In this document: piece after piece, positions 1 through 9,394 of the stretch | Layout: every line of letters starts with the position of its first letter | Position numbering within the stretch: position 1 is the stretch's first letter | Assembly (NCBI GenBank): GCA_003184365.1 | Contig: NKYR01000050.1 | Span: forward strand, 124,001-188,000 | DNA from: Evernia prunastri | Taxonomy: Eukaryota > Ascomycota > Lecanoromycetes > Lecanorales > Parmeliaceae | DNA: 64,000 bases | Direction: 5' to 3' | Program-made: the position numbers and the translations under genes | Notes under the pieces: generated by a model | The model's database searches: none | What the model was told of the DNA's origin: nothing | What the model saw: only the letters and a program-made list of their open reading frames with translations

Positions 1-1564
1 GCGAACAAGACCGAGAACTCTCCCTCGAAATGCCACATCCAAACACCTCCATCATCTCAAAGTACTGCTCCGTTCCCACATCTTCCTCTTCGTCATCCTC
101 CACCTCTTCCAACCTGCCGCTCGCGGGAATCATGTGATCAAAAGCCCAACTTGCCCACGGCCAACCCTCCGCCTCCCTCAGCAAATCAGAGTCTGACGGG
201 AACCTCCGCTCGATGCAACCGCTGACAAACGCCAAGAGCTGGCTCGAGTTCTTCCGCTTGTTCTCGTCGGCCTCGAGCGCGATCAGCATCGCGCAGATTA
301 ACTCCTCGCTGTATCCCTCCACGAACTCCATGATCGGCTGTCGTGCCTCTGGCGCCGACTCCCACGCGTCTCTCACGCGGTCACTATTGGACGCTCCGGC
401 AGGCAGCTTGGCGATGGGTGCTCTGAAATGGATCAGGAAATGGATGACGGCCCCAAGGGCGTAGACGTCGCCTCGGGGTGAGTGGCGCGGAAGTTCCGGG
501 GCCTGCCACAGCGTCGTTCCGGCGGGGTCGTAGGTGGCGAAATTCAACGTCGCGTGGCCGAAGTCGGCGAGGACGACGTCGGGGTATTCGGAGCCGGGGA
601 CGGGGCGGAGGAAGATGTTGCTGGGCTTGACGTCGCGATGGCACACTCCCCGCCGCTCGCGATCGTCGCACCTGGGGTCGAAGCCGCGGTGCAGGAACTC
701 GAGGGCTGATGCGAGCTGCTGGTAAGCCTGCCAGATAAACACCTCCGGCAGCAACACGCCCCGTCTCCGGTATTGATCGACCAATTGATGCAGGTCGCCG
801 CCAGCACAATATTCGAGGTAATAGCGAGCGCCTTCTACTCTGTCCGAGTTGAACGGTTGATATGACTCGAAGGCGTGGAGACGGATGATGTTGTCGTGGC
901 CTTCTGGGAAGAGATCGTGGAGTACGGTGGCCTCGATGGGTTTGCCGTAGGCCGACCTGGCGAATTTGACCGTCTTGCGGACGACGAGCTGGCCCGCGCT
1001 TCGATTTCTCATCAGGTGGATGACGCCTTCACCGTCGAGGCCGATCTGCTTGATGAGTTCGTGGCCGCCACTTTGAGGATGGTCGGCGACGTTGCTTTCG
1101 CCGGCTTGAGGGCTTGAGGGGTCTACCAATGTGGACTCGGTCGAAATCGAGAGTGCAAGATGCATTTTGGTGAGCGACCTACCACGTCTTTGGAGTAGCG
1201 AGCGAGGACATCCGGGGTTGGGGGTAGCTACCTCGGTACTCTCGTACTCGACGAGGTCTTGTCGATCGCTGTCGTCTTCGGTACTCTCATAATCCATGAT
1301 GTCCCGCGGGGGGCAGACGTTAGCAACGTCGATAGAGACAACGTCTTCTTCGATACTCTCATACTCGACGATATTCTGTGGATAACAGACATGCACGCCA
1401 TCGGTAGATACGACATAGGAAAAGCAGTCGTGTTGACGCTGGGAAGAAGGAGGCTGGCTCTCCTCACGACCACAAGAACATCCCAGAGAGAACATCGTCC
1501 CCTGCGATCTGTTGTATGGCCTCGGGCTAAAAATGCTGGGATGAAGGTCTGGTGAATGAGGCAT
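1..1564 (-). CDS. Serine/threonine protein kinase, C-terminus cut by window edge
   Basis: One uninterrupted minus-strand frame runs from an ATG at 1564, in a strong context (ACCGCCATGC), off the left edge: 521 codons visible. The catalytic domain is plain. It has a catalytic loop HRDVKPSN near residue 308, a metal-binding DFG in ADFGH near 330, and an APE-type motif (WQAPELP) near 355. Upstream is LEYCAGGDLHQL, as in NIMA/CAMK-like kinases. The N-terminal 150 residues are non-catalytic and carry three copies of a Y-E-S-(I/T)-E motif. After the kinase core the frame continues into an acidic tail (EEVEDDEEEDVG). The VAIK lysine is probably the K in VVRKTVKF. The function is that of a protein kinase; substrate and pathway cannot be read from sequence. 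The end of the gene lies outside the window. Confidence 0.88.
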   Translation of the reverse strand, partial: MPHSPDLHPSIFSPRPYNRSQGTMFSLGCSCGREESQPPSSQRQHDCFSYVVSTDGVHVCYPQNIVEYESIEEDVVSIDVANVCPPRDIMDYESTEDDSDRQDLVEYESTEVATPNPGCPRSLLQRRGRSLTKMHLALSISTESTLVDPSSPQAGESNVADHPQSGGHELIKQIGLDGEGVIHLMRNRSAGQLVVRKTVKFARSAYGKPIEATVLHDLFPEGHDNIIRLHAFESYQPFNSDRVEGARYYLEYCAGGDLHQLVDQYRRRGVLLPEVFIWQAYQQLASALEFLHRGFDPRCDDRERRGVCHRDVKPSNIFLRPVPGSEYPDVVLADFGHATLNFATYDPAGTTLWQAPELPRHSPRGDVYALGAVIHFLIHFRAPIAKLPAGASNSDRVRDAWESAPEARQPIMEFVEGYSEELICAMLIALEADENKRKNSSQLLAFVSGCIERRFPSDSDLLREAEGWPWASWAFDHMIPASGRLEEVEDDEEEDVGTEQYFEMMEVFGCGISRESSRSCS

Positions 1565-2855
1565 GGCGGTTGAGCGGAGATGACTGAGTAGGAGGGCTCT
1601 TGGTTGCTGATAGAGAGAAGGGAAGAGAGACGGAGTTGGGAGAGAAAAGCACAGAGGTGTTGAGGATGTTGAAGTTGCTGAGGAACTAGCTAAGAAGTTC
1701 AAGGAGAAGTGTCTTAAATCAAGATCTCGACGCCAAGGACGATCAGACAATGTTTCACGGGTGACCGTCTTGACAAAGGAAGTTCTGACAATGTGCTTTG
1801 TTTTTCATTATAAATGACATGGATCAATGCGTATTGTGTCAACCGTTGACAAAGGAATGGAACAAAAAGGGTCTCGGGATGGTCTGCCTCCGGTGGGAAT
1901 GCCACAAGCCGTGTATAATTGAATAAAGCAACGCAACATTGAATGCTGACAGCATCAGAGGGGGTTCGTTTGCCGAGAAAGCGTCAAGCAGCGCTGAAAT
2001 CCTCCTCGTTGGTGCTGCTCTGGTTGAAGATCGAAGGTGTAGTCTGATTTCAGCTGCCGCCTTTTCCAACACCCCATTTGGTGTCCTCAACTTCCTCGCA
2101 CGGTCCACGTCTATTCCACTGCATTTACCACATGAACGCCGATACTGATCGTCTCGTGTAGACAGCAGATAAAACAGCCTGATAGCCACGCGGTCGAGCT
2201 ACTCAGCGAATGCTCGTACTTTGGCCAGAACAGGCGGCTCTGACAGCTAGACGGCTTGCTAGATGGTTGAGAATTCCAATTCAGAAGGACACTTTCTCTA
2301 CGACAACAGTCTCGGTGCGATGCAGTTACATTTCCGCGACCTGTTTTTCTGGCGTGCGAGCCCTGATCTCACATCGCTCGATACCTTCCTCTTCTCTTAA
2401 CGGCTTCCTTGATTACCAGTAGTCTCTCCCAAGACGTAAATGCTATGGGATCACCTTTCCTTTGCCTGAACCATCTACTTCAGTTGCTCGTTGGGTGATT
2501 AATTTCACTTCAACCATGAGCTATTGATTGATAAATACTCTCACCGCCTTTGATCAAAGCCTCTGCGATTTTTTTGAGCGGTTCTCAAATTGAAGTTTCA
2601 TTCAGCTATCACTCACCAACAGCTCATACCCTGCTTGTAAGTCACTTCTACCTCAGATCTTTCTTGTAGAAGCACGTGGAGGCTAAGCGGATGAGTCTAG
2701 AGCGGTCTCTTCTACTGGACAGTTCCTTTACCAGGGCCCCAGCCGATCATTGTGGTACCGCTATCAAGACAAGTCTCACCAGCAACGGAAAGTTGTTTGA
2801 TCGGGCTTCGTCCCGGAGCCCTTTGAAGTGAGAATCAAACATCCCTACATGCGAG
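1565..2855. other. Intergenic, no supportable gene
   Basis: The part next to the kinase (1600-1700) is purine-rich on the plus strand and is probably its promoter and leader. Short frames, including a 116-codon one at 1839-2189 on the minus strand, show no motif, leader or intron support. I see no RNA gene. Confidence 0.5.
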
Positions 2856-4010
2856 ATGGATGCTCCAGAGAGGGGACCTCCGCATTTCGAATCTTTACCA
2901 CCGAAGATACGTAATATGATTTACAGAAACCTGCTCACTCCAGCCCAGTTAAAGAAAGTATTCAGGCAACGCTTATTCGTGACCCACTGGAGCCCACAAT
3001 ATCAGTATACGTACATCTTGCATACAGCAGAGACCGCCATTCTGCGCACCAATCGCAACATCAACCGAGAGGCGTGTGCTGTCCTCTACCGCAATATTCT
3101 TCTCGTTTCGATCGATTGGAATACAGACGACCGCAAGTACATTAGGCTTTTCAAGATGTCGCGGGACGCTGCTTTCAATTATCTCCCGCCAGGGGCGCCA
3201 CTGCCACCATGCGTTGTCCGGGTTCAGCATCAATATCACGGACGAACGGGTGGTAACGCCGTAACGTCCACGGTCGTCGCGGCTGTTGACTTTCCCCTTC
3301 TTTGCCAGCAACTGCTTATGCCGGAACGCATTTCACTGGACCACATGTGCGAAGCGAGGACATCGTATTCAATTGTCTCGTTGCCCAACATCGGTTATAA
3401 CACAGATAGGGTCCGGGAGCTGATCTGGCTTCCGCTGAGGTCGCTAGGAGAGGGTCGTTTAGCAGATGATGGGGAGATAACGCATCGCAACCTAAGGCCC
3501 ATAGATTGCACAGGAGTCTTTGAGGAGAAGGCTGCAATGCTCGACTGGAAGAGAAAATCCGATGACGAGACCAACAAGGATCGTGAGCGTCATAGTGAAC
3601 AGAATGACAGCGACGATCATGGTCGTAGCACGGACACTAGTGGTCAAGAAGACAGCGATGAGGGAGATAGCGATGAGAAAGACAGTGAAGAGGAGGACAG
3701 CGATGATACAGACGTCGATGAGGATGGCCATAATGACGAAGCAAACGGTAAAAATGGTGATGAAGAAGATAGGGGCGAAGGAGCCACCAGCAATGAACAT
3801 TGCAGCCATGATCCGAGAGAAGAGATGTCCCGTTGCGTAGCTTCCAGACCAGGCCATGATGGAGATGCCAATGCCAAAACCATTGTCGAAGATAACAGCG
3901 TGGCTGGAGGGCGCACTGATCATGATTCTGGCCATGCACTTTCTGGATATAAGAATTCGAACGCTGATGTCGATGACATCATGAACATTCGGGATGTTGA
4001 GGGGCACTGA
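2856..4010 (+). CDS. 2EXR/F-box-like domain protein with acidic C-terminal tail
   Basis: Single-exon 384-residue protein. The N-terminus reads FESLPPKIRNMIYRNLL (residues 11-27). This matches the opening of the fungal 2EXR family, in which an F-box-like LPxEIRxxIY motif begins a globular domain of about 200 residues. The segment to residue 200 continues in that style (TAILRTNRNINREACAVLYRN). From about residue 230 to 300 it becomes a run of Asp, Glu and Ser, followed by a hydrophilic tail with no known domain. Such proteins are numerous in Pezizomycotina and mostly uncharacterised; a role as a ubiquitin-ligase adaptor is only inferred from the F-box resemblance. The acidic repeat creates a long antisense open frame, which I regard as an artefact. 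No introns are needed. Confidence 0.75.
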   Translation: MDAPERGPPHFESLPPKIRNMIYRNLLTPAQLKKVFRQRLFVTHWSPQYQYTYILHTAETAILRTNRNINREACAVLYRNILLVSIDWNTDDRKYIRLFKMSRDAAFNYLPPGAPLPPCVVRVQHQYHGRTGGNAVTSTVVAAVDFPLLCQQLLMPERISLDHMCEARTSYSIVSLPNIGYNTDRVRELIWLPLRSLGEGRLADDGEITHRNLRPIDCTGVFEEKAAMLDWKRKSDDETNKDRERHSEQNDSDDHGRSTDTSGQEDSDEGDSDEKDSEEEDSDDTDVDEDGHNDEANGKNGDEEDRGEGATSNEHCSHDPREEMSRCVASRPGHDGDANAKTIVEDNSVAGGRTDHDSGHALSGYKNSNADVDDIMNIRDVEGH

Positions 4011-5061
4011 TGCCGACGAGACTCTTGACGATATCAAAGTTTACCAGCCTGTCTGCCACGCGACGGACACGTTTTCAAAGCTCAGCATTCATACTCCAGT
4101 ATCTGGGAGCAAAGACGCTGATCCTCTTCGTTAGTCCCGCTGAGAGACTGCACGGAAGGAAAGTCTGGGATTCGTAAAACCCGATCATGGTCGAGGGCCG
4201 CCGGCCGAGCGAAGATGATCCCAGCTTTTAGCAAAATCAGCACTTATAGCATTCACAGCACTAATGGATCAATGGGTTTTACATGGCAACCACTTGAGGT
4301 ACTCTGACCATCTCAAGACACTTGACGAACGTAGGATGACCCGCAATAGAGCTGTAGTACCCTGGGAAACCGTAGCATCATATCGGACTGCGAAAGGAAC
4401 ACAGCAAAGTCCATATACCATTCGAAAGCTCACAATGTCTGAATCAATGGTTTCAAAATTTGAATTCCTGCACCCCTCAAAGTGTTCCACGCGTCTCGAA
4501 TACAATGGTACCCAAGCCGCGAGCATTCTATCAGTGCACAGTAGGTGGCTAAATAGACCGTGTTCAACTTTAAGATATCGTAGATTCACAAGCACAAGCA
4601 TCTCTAACCCGCTAGTATGCGAATGACCATCACGGCTATGCGGGTCTCTGTCATACGAGTAGTATCAGAGTCGCAGCTACGTAAAAGGTCTTCTGCAGCA
4701 GAGCATCTTTGGGATCCAGCACTTCGTGATCGCAGAGTACACCTCCTTTCGACTTTTGCTCTCAACCCTAGCTTCATGGACTTGAGCCCATCCAATGTGG
4801 ATTCCCAATCTATGTGGCTACAGAAGAAGTTTTGATTGGTGTGATAGGTTCAGAGAGCATGTTAAAAAGAAGAAGTATACTCGTATTATTATTACCCAAC
4901 ATGTCTCACGAGCCAAATCGTGGTCACAGACTGGAACGAATCACTCCGAGTTGCAAATGGCATAGTGCAAGTCTCCTGATAAGATTTTCCATGCGCCTTC
5001 ATTGCCTTCTCTTACCTCAAGTAGAGCTTTCCAACATCCCTAGAGGCCACAGCCCCTGACC
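4011..5061. other. Intergenic, possible decayed F-box gene body
   Basis: No intact gene. A minus-strand 110-codon frame at 4269-4601 contains LRYLKVEHGLF and LRVILRSSSVLRW. These loosely resemble the leucine-rich part of fungal F-box proteins and could be the degraded downstream portion of the relic at 5062-5440. The resemblance is weak. Confidence 0.3.
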
Positions 5062-5440
5062 TCATTGAGCAAGCCTTACGCACCGGATCAAGACTCCTGA
5101 TCCATCATGTCGAGCACGCTCGTGTCCGATTTCCTCCTCGGCTCCTCTCTTTCGGAGCTGCTGCTTTGGATCTATCCATGAGCCGTCAAAGATGACTTTC
5201 TTTGACATGATGGCGGAAAATCGGGTGTTTTGTGAGGTCGGTAACTGTGTCCAAGACACCCTTTCTTGCAGCAACATAGGCAGTGGAGAAGAGCAAAGAG
5301 GAGGCTAGTGGGAGCAGATTACCACCGCAGAAGCGAACCGCTTTGAGATCTCTCTTGGTTAGATGACCAAGAATCTGGATCCAAATCTCGTTTGGTAAGG
5401 CTGAAGATGCATCCATGGTGAACTTGAGCAAAGCCACCAA
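5062..5440 (-). pseudogene. F-box protein relic with a one-base frameshift
   Basis: The minus-strand frame from 5440 encodes an F-box: LPNEIWIQILGHLTKRDL is followed by FCGGNLLPLASSLLFSTAYVA, the usual start of Pezizomycotina F-box proteins. After FRHHVKE the frame stops within three codons. The next frame over immediately continues with VIFDGSWIDPKQQL, the expected family continuation (HVKE-V-x-DGSW). An extra A in the run read as AAAGAAAGTC (plus strand about 5197-5199) accounts for the break. The second frame then ends at 5062, far short of the 350-500 residues usual for the family. Frameshift plus truncation indicate a pseudogene, although a sequencing error at the A run cannot be excluded. 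Any protein made would be an 84-residue F-box fragment. Confidence 0.65.
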
Positions 5441-5799
5441 AGCGGCTGCCGACCAGTCGTTGTGTCTGAGACTGCCGAGAGATTACTGACGGGGCTTGCT
5501 GTTATCAGGAAGTCGTCAGATCAGGGAACCAGTATGGTAGTTTCGGGTCCTAGCTAAGGTGTCGAAGGTTGAAGTAGTGTCGTCGATTATCTAGGCCGCC
5601 GACACAAAGAAAATGTACCCACAGAGAGGTTCTTGAATGACAACACAGGTTGAACAACACTGTTTTACTGCCCTTAAAACCTTCGAAGTCTCGTCCAACT
5701 TCCTCTCATCAATTCAACCATCACTCTCACCAACTGAACCAGCTACCATCTTCAAAAAATTTCACATCACAACCGTCATCGCCTCTTCCACCATCGAAC
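5441..5799. other. Intergenic, leader of the next gene
   Basis: The last 150 bases (5650-5799) are C/T-rich with CATC and CAAC runs, typical of a fungal 5' leader for the gene starting at 5800. An upstream in-frame ATG at 5650 exists, but the intervening peptide is low-complexity Ser/Pro/His. I see nothing else. Confidence 0.5.
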
Positions 5800-6512
5800 A
5801 TGGATGTCCTCCTAACCCGCTGGACGGACTCCAACCACCATCCTCGAAACCAATTCCCAGGCACGCACACCGAGATCATCATGCTCCTCCAGGAATGGGT
5901 GACCCGACGCAAGCAGAGCAACGCCCAGATGATCGCAGCGCGGACCGAGATGCAAGCCTTCAGTAAGACCAGCCTCCTGCTGAAACCCCTCATGCGGTGC
6001 TGTCCTAAACCCGAGAAGCAGAAACTGGCGGAACGGGCACTAGAGCTCATGGTGCACTCAGATGTAAGAGAAACCCCTCCCCCCCCCCTCCCTTTCCTAC
6101 AAGTACCCCTGCACCTCACATCCACCACGAGAAACACTAACAAAAGAAACCCCAACCTCAGGCCTTACACACCGCATCCCAGCACGAGGACCTCCAGGCC
6201 CGCTACCTGCTCTCCACCCTCTCCTACCGCGGCTATCGCAAGCCGAACTACGACCCGGAGATCCGCGTCGAAGAGTCCGTCTGCGCCTACCTCGCCAGGG
6301 TGTTCCCGACGTTCGACGGGCGCGCCGAGCTGTCGTCGCTGCTGGACCGCGAGGCCGAAGCGCGCCTCGGGGCCACGACGGCCGAGATCGCGCAGGTGAT
6401 CCGCGAGGAGACGGGCGTGGATGTGCGCGTGGATTCGGAGGCGGGGGCGGCGGCGATGCAGGCGCGGTTGGCGGAGCATGTGGCGATGGGGAGATCGGAG
6501 GGGATGAAGTAG
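5800..6512 (+). CDS. Hypothetical protein, two exons
   Basis: Exons 5800-6063 and 6162-6512 give 204 residues. The intron (6064-6161) begins GTAAGA, has a CTAAC branch point about 25 bases before the CAG acceptor, and keeps the frame at phase 0. The protein starts MDVLLTRWTD and is mostly helical and soluble. It contains LMRCCPKPEKQKL, then after the splice YLLSTLSYRGYRK and ARVFPTFDGRAELSSLL, and an Ala/Glu-rich end. There is no signal peptide, membrane segment or motif I recognise. Exon 2 is much richer in G+C at third positions than exon 1, and all its GC-rich codons fall in the frame used, which supports coding. The start was preferred over the in-frame ATG at 5650 because the extra 50 residues are leader-like. 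Confidence 0.65.
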
Positions 6513-7642
6513 GTGTTTGGGGAGGGGTGGGAATGTAGAGAGGAGATCATGTGGAGGAGATCATGTGGATGGCGAGTTGTAACATCTGGTAGAGATTTCA
6601 GCAGTAATTGTCAATTGGTATTTAGGCGGCAAACCTTGTTTAGACGATATCCTCTCGAGTACTGTTCCTCTGTACGGTAAAAGATCCATTTCCGTCCCCA
6701 GCTGCCTCTTAACATCTAGTCTCAAAATATGACACTCAACTGGCTTTTTTTAACTCATACTTGCCTAGGTCTTTTCATTAACAGCCTATAAGTCTTCCTA
6801 GAATCTTCCCTCCCCCCCTTGCGCCCTCCCCACCGTCTCCTCCGCCCTCCTACCCGTGCCTCCAAGCGCCCATACCGTGATGCCAGCGCGCCAAGCAGCG
6901 ACGGCAGTAACGGCTGACCGTCGTCGCTGAAGAGAGAGGGTACGGATGACGTGAGTTTCAATTATCCGTTTTTGAAAAGGAGGCAGTAAGAAACGTCGAT
7001 GCTGGAGAAGGCGGTGGGGCAGGGCAGGGGATGGGGGGGGAAATACGGACGCGGGGTTGAGCGGAGGCAGTGGTCAGGTGGAGAAGAGGGTGCGTTGGAC
7101 GCGACACATTGCGGTGGTGGATGGGGTGCCTTGGGAAGGCTGCATGAGGCACGTTGATTTTTTTTGGCATTGTGCGTTTGAGATTTCTTGGTTCTGAGGC
7201 TAATTCTGATCATTAGCTGATTGATTTTCGAAGGTGGCCAACAATTGCTCTTGTTGAGCCTTGGGATTGACAGAGATTTGCACAATCAGTTGAAAGGCTC
7301 TGGCCCTTCCGACATTGGCAATGAGATTTAACGCCGGGAGACACGCAACATAATTGAATGGCGCAGAGGACCTGCAATCTAAACAAAAGTAATTGTTAGC
7401 TGAAGGAGAACGCGAGACCTTGTAGTAATATATTTGAATAAGCCGTCTCGAAACCGTTCGTATAATCGAGACATGAAATACACCTATTAGTTCGCATGTA
7501 CACATAGCATCCTCAAAGCATGAAGTCTCGCGCCCAACTTCCACTACTAATCTTAGGTCAAAGTTGGTGACTGTGTCGGGCATGAGACGCTGGAAAGGAA
7601 AGTTCGTTGGAGTACCGTTGGTCACAGCAGACACTGGACGTG
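6513..7642. other. Intergenic, no gene seen
   Basis: Contains the 3' flanks of two genes that point toward each other. A GC-rich patch at 6800-7170 yields several 60-110 codon frames on the minus strand, but these are Pro/Ser/Arg low-complexity with no support. I see no RNA or repeat. Confidence 0.45.
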
Positions 7643-8398
7643 TTACCCCCGATGCCAACGTGGCATGTGATGCTCCACAGGGAACATCTGGTAGTCATCG
7701 TGCTGTCCATGACGCCCTCCGCTATTCCATGGCTTGGGGCATTGCCACGCCAGCAGCGCAACTATAATTGAACCAACGGGGAGAGCGATACCAAGTATAA
7801 TTTGTTGATGCTGGGAAAGCCCCGAGCTCGAGCCTCCATCCGTGCTACTTGCGCTCGTCTGCGAGGGGTTCGATGCCGAAGACGTCGGGGTAGCGGAGGC
7901 AACAAGCCCATTGGAGTCAGTCGCAGTCTGCGAAGAGAGACTATCCGAAGTCGGACTTGTAGTGTCCCCAGTCGCCTTAGCCACCGGCACGAGGACAGAG
8001 CCAGCGGTCACCGTAGACGTAGACGTAGCATGGGAATCCCCTTCTGCGACACTTCCGCATAGGAACATGAGAGCAGGGATACCGGAACCACCGAACCAGT
8101 AGCAATCAGTGTCGAAACCATCGAATGTGTCAGGTGAAGCGCATAAAGTGTCTTTGTACAGCTGCAGTGTGGTGTTGCCACTGCCCGATGGGCATCTAGG
8201 ATAAACCTGAACGACGACTCCTTGAGCGCCGGAAGTGACGAGGCAAGTATCGAGTGGAAGAGAGACACTGGGATTTATGGGACTCCCCTGGTCGCAATTA
8301 AAGTCGAGGAACTGGGCGATTTGGCCCTGTGCGACTGCGGTAGAGATGAGGAAGGAGAGATAGACGATATACTCAAGACGCGTGAAAAGAGGCAACAT
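7643..8398 (-). CDS. Single-pass membrane protein, Cys-containing ectodomain and Ser/Thr stalk
   Basis: Single-exon 251-residue protein. Residues 1-23 form a signal peptide ending AVAQ. The ectodomain (24-118) has six cysteines (35, 52, 69, 86, 99, 114) at fairly regular spacing. Residues 122-198 are Ser/Thr-rich and probably heavily O-mannosylated. Residues 199-219 (IILGIALPVGSIIVALLAW) form one transmembrane helix, followed by a 32-residue cytosolic tail rich in His and Trp. This layout recurs in fungal cell-surface proteins, including stress-sensor-like ones, but the ectodomain is not a WSC or other named domain I recognise. A role at the plasma membrane or cell wall is inferred from topology only. 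Confidence 0.75.
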   Translation of the reverse strand: MLPLFTRLEYIVYLSFLISTAVAQGQIAQFLDFNCDQGSPINPSVSLPLDTCLVTSGAQGVVVQVYPRCPSGSGNTTLQLYKDTLCASPDTFDGFDTDCYWFGGSGIPALMFLCGSVAEGDSHATSTSTVTAGSVLVPVAKATGDTTSPTSDSLSSQTATDSNGLVASATPTSSASNPSQTSASSTDGGSSSGLSQHQQIILGIALPVGSIIVALLAWQCPKPWNSGGRHGQHDDYQMFPVEHHMPRWHRG

Positions 8399-9394
8399 TG
8401 TAATTCTGAATGAAGAAGGTATGGAGAAATGTCAGATGGAAGCATGATCTCGAGGAGGCAGAGGCTATTGACTGCATTCTTTTTCTTGTGACGATGAGAA
8501 TGTAACCAAGGACGGCATATGGCAGTCACACGGAAATGCCACACGGAAACCTCAAGCTGAAATCAACAGCCAGGCCGTGCCTTTGAGGCACAGCCAGGTA
8601 CCCGTATGCATTCTCGGTTCCAGCGGGCGTTGATAGAAGAAATGCAATAAGTGGCTTGCCATTCCTATCGGGAAATGGGGTCTGAAAAAATGTACGATGC
8701 AATTTCGGCAGGTGCAGGCACAACTTGCGCACTTTGTAGGGCAGCATAGTTGGCTATGTTTAGGAGCCGAGCGAGTCGAGTAAGTTGAGTGAGTTGAGTG
8801 AGTCGACTGAGTCTTTGTAGGATCACATCTCCCCTTGGAAATTGGATGACCTGAGAAATGTGGTGTGTATAATTGTTGAAGATGATTTTAGATGCACGTT
8901 GCAGACGGAAATATCCACAGGCGCTTGGTTACTTTGGCAGGGCGCTAAGAGGGGTCAAAATTAGCCTGCTCGCGCCCTACCTGCGGCCAAACCGTATCCA
9001 GCCTTTGCCAACTTTTTCTTTTAGTAGATTCTCAGCCTCGTCACCGTGTCTTCCGAAATACATCCAATACCTTACCTTTACTTCGTTGCTGATGCTCAAT
9101 ACTTAAGGATGGTCGTCTCATAACATAAAACGCCAACCTCCGTTCCCTTGTCCGATGAGCTCCTAGAAGCAGCACGATTCAAGCATCAAGCATCAGACTT
9201 CTCAGGCGCACGTGCAACGAAATCATGTATGTACTTGTAACTACCCGTATTCGAAAAGAAACCTATCGATTTTCGAAAGCAGCGCAAGAATATTGCTACG
9301 TGAGAAGGTGAAAAAATTGCCGTTGGCATTGAAAGTCCGTCAGTCATCTAGTGGGTCCCACGCCACCAGTCCCCGCATGTATCTCCTCCCCCCT
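8399..9394. other. Intergenic with a short GAGT-rich repeat
   Basis: Holds the promoter of the minus-strand membrane protein and the 3' flank of the DUF1996 gene. A degenerate GAGTNGAGT-type tandem repeat lies at about 8767-8812. The segment 8990-9110 is C/T-rich. No gene supported. Confidence 0.45.
8767..8812. repeat. Degenerate GAGT-based short tandem repeat
   Basis: About five diverged copies of a 9-10 base unit built on GAGT(T/C)GAGT, located about 370 bases upstream of the minus-strand membrane-protein start. It may be simple repeat expansion; no function is evident. Confidence 0.6.

Noticed and set aside
384..809. Minus-strand 141- and 87-codon frames at the left edge
   Set aside because: Out-of-frame shadows of the kinase; the third frame carries HRD, DFG and APE motifs.
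1839..2189. 116-codon minus-strand frame
   Set aside because: No domain, no leader, and poor start context; not enough to call a gene.
3492..4037. 181-codon hydrophobic minus-strand frame
   Set aside because: Antisense image of the Asp/Glu/Ser-rich tail of the 2EXR protein, which necessarily reads as Ile/Val/Ser on the other strand.
5650..6399. Unspliced 249-codon frame
   Set aside because: It reads through a clear GTAAGA...CTCAG intron; the spliced frame is more protein-like and continues to 6512.
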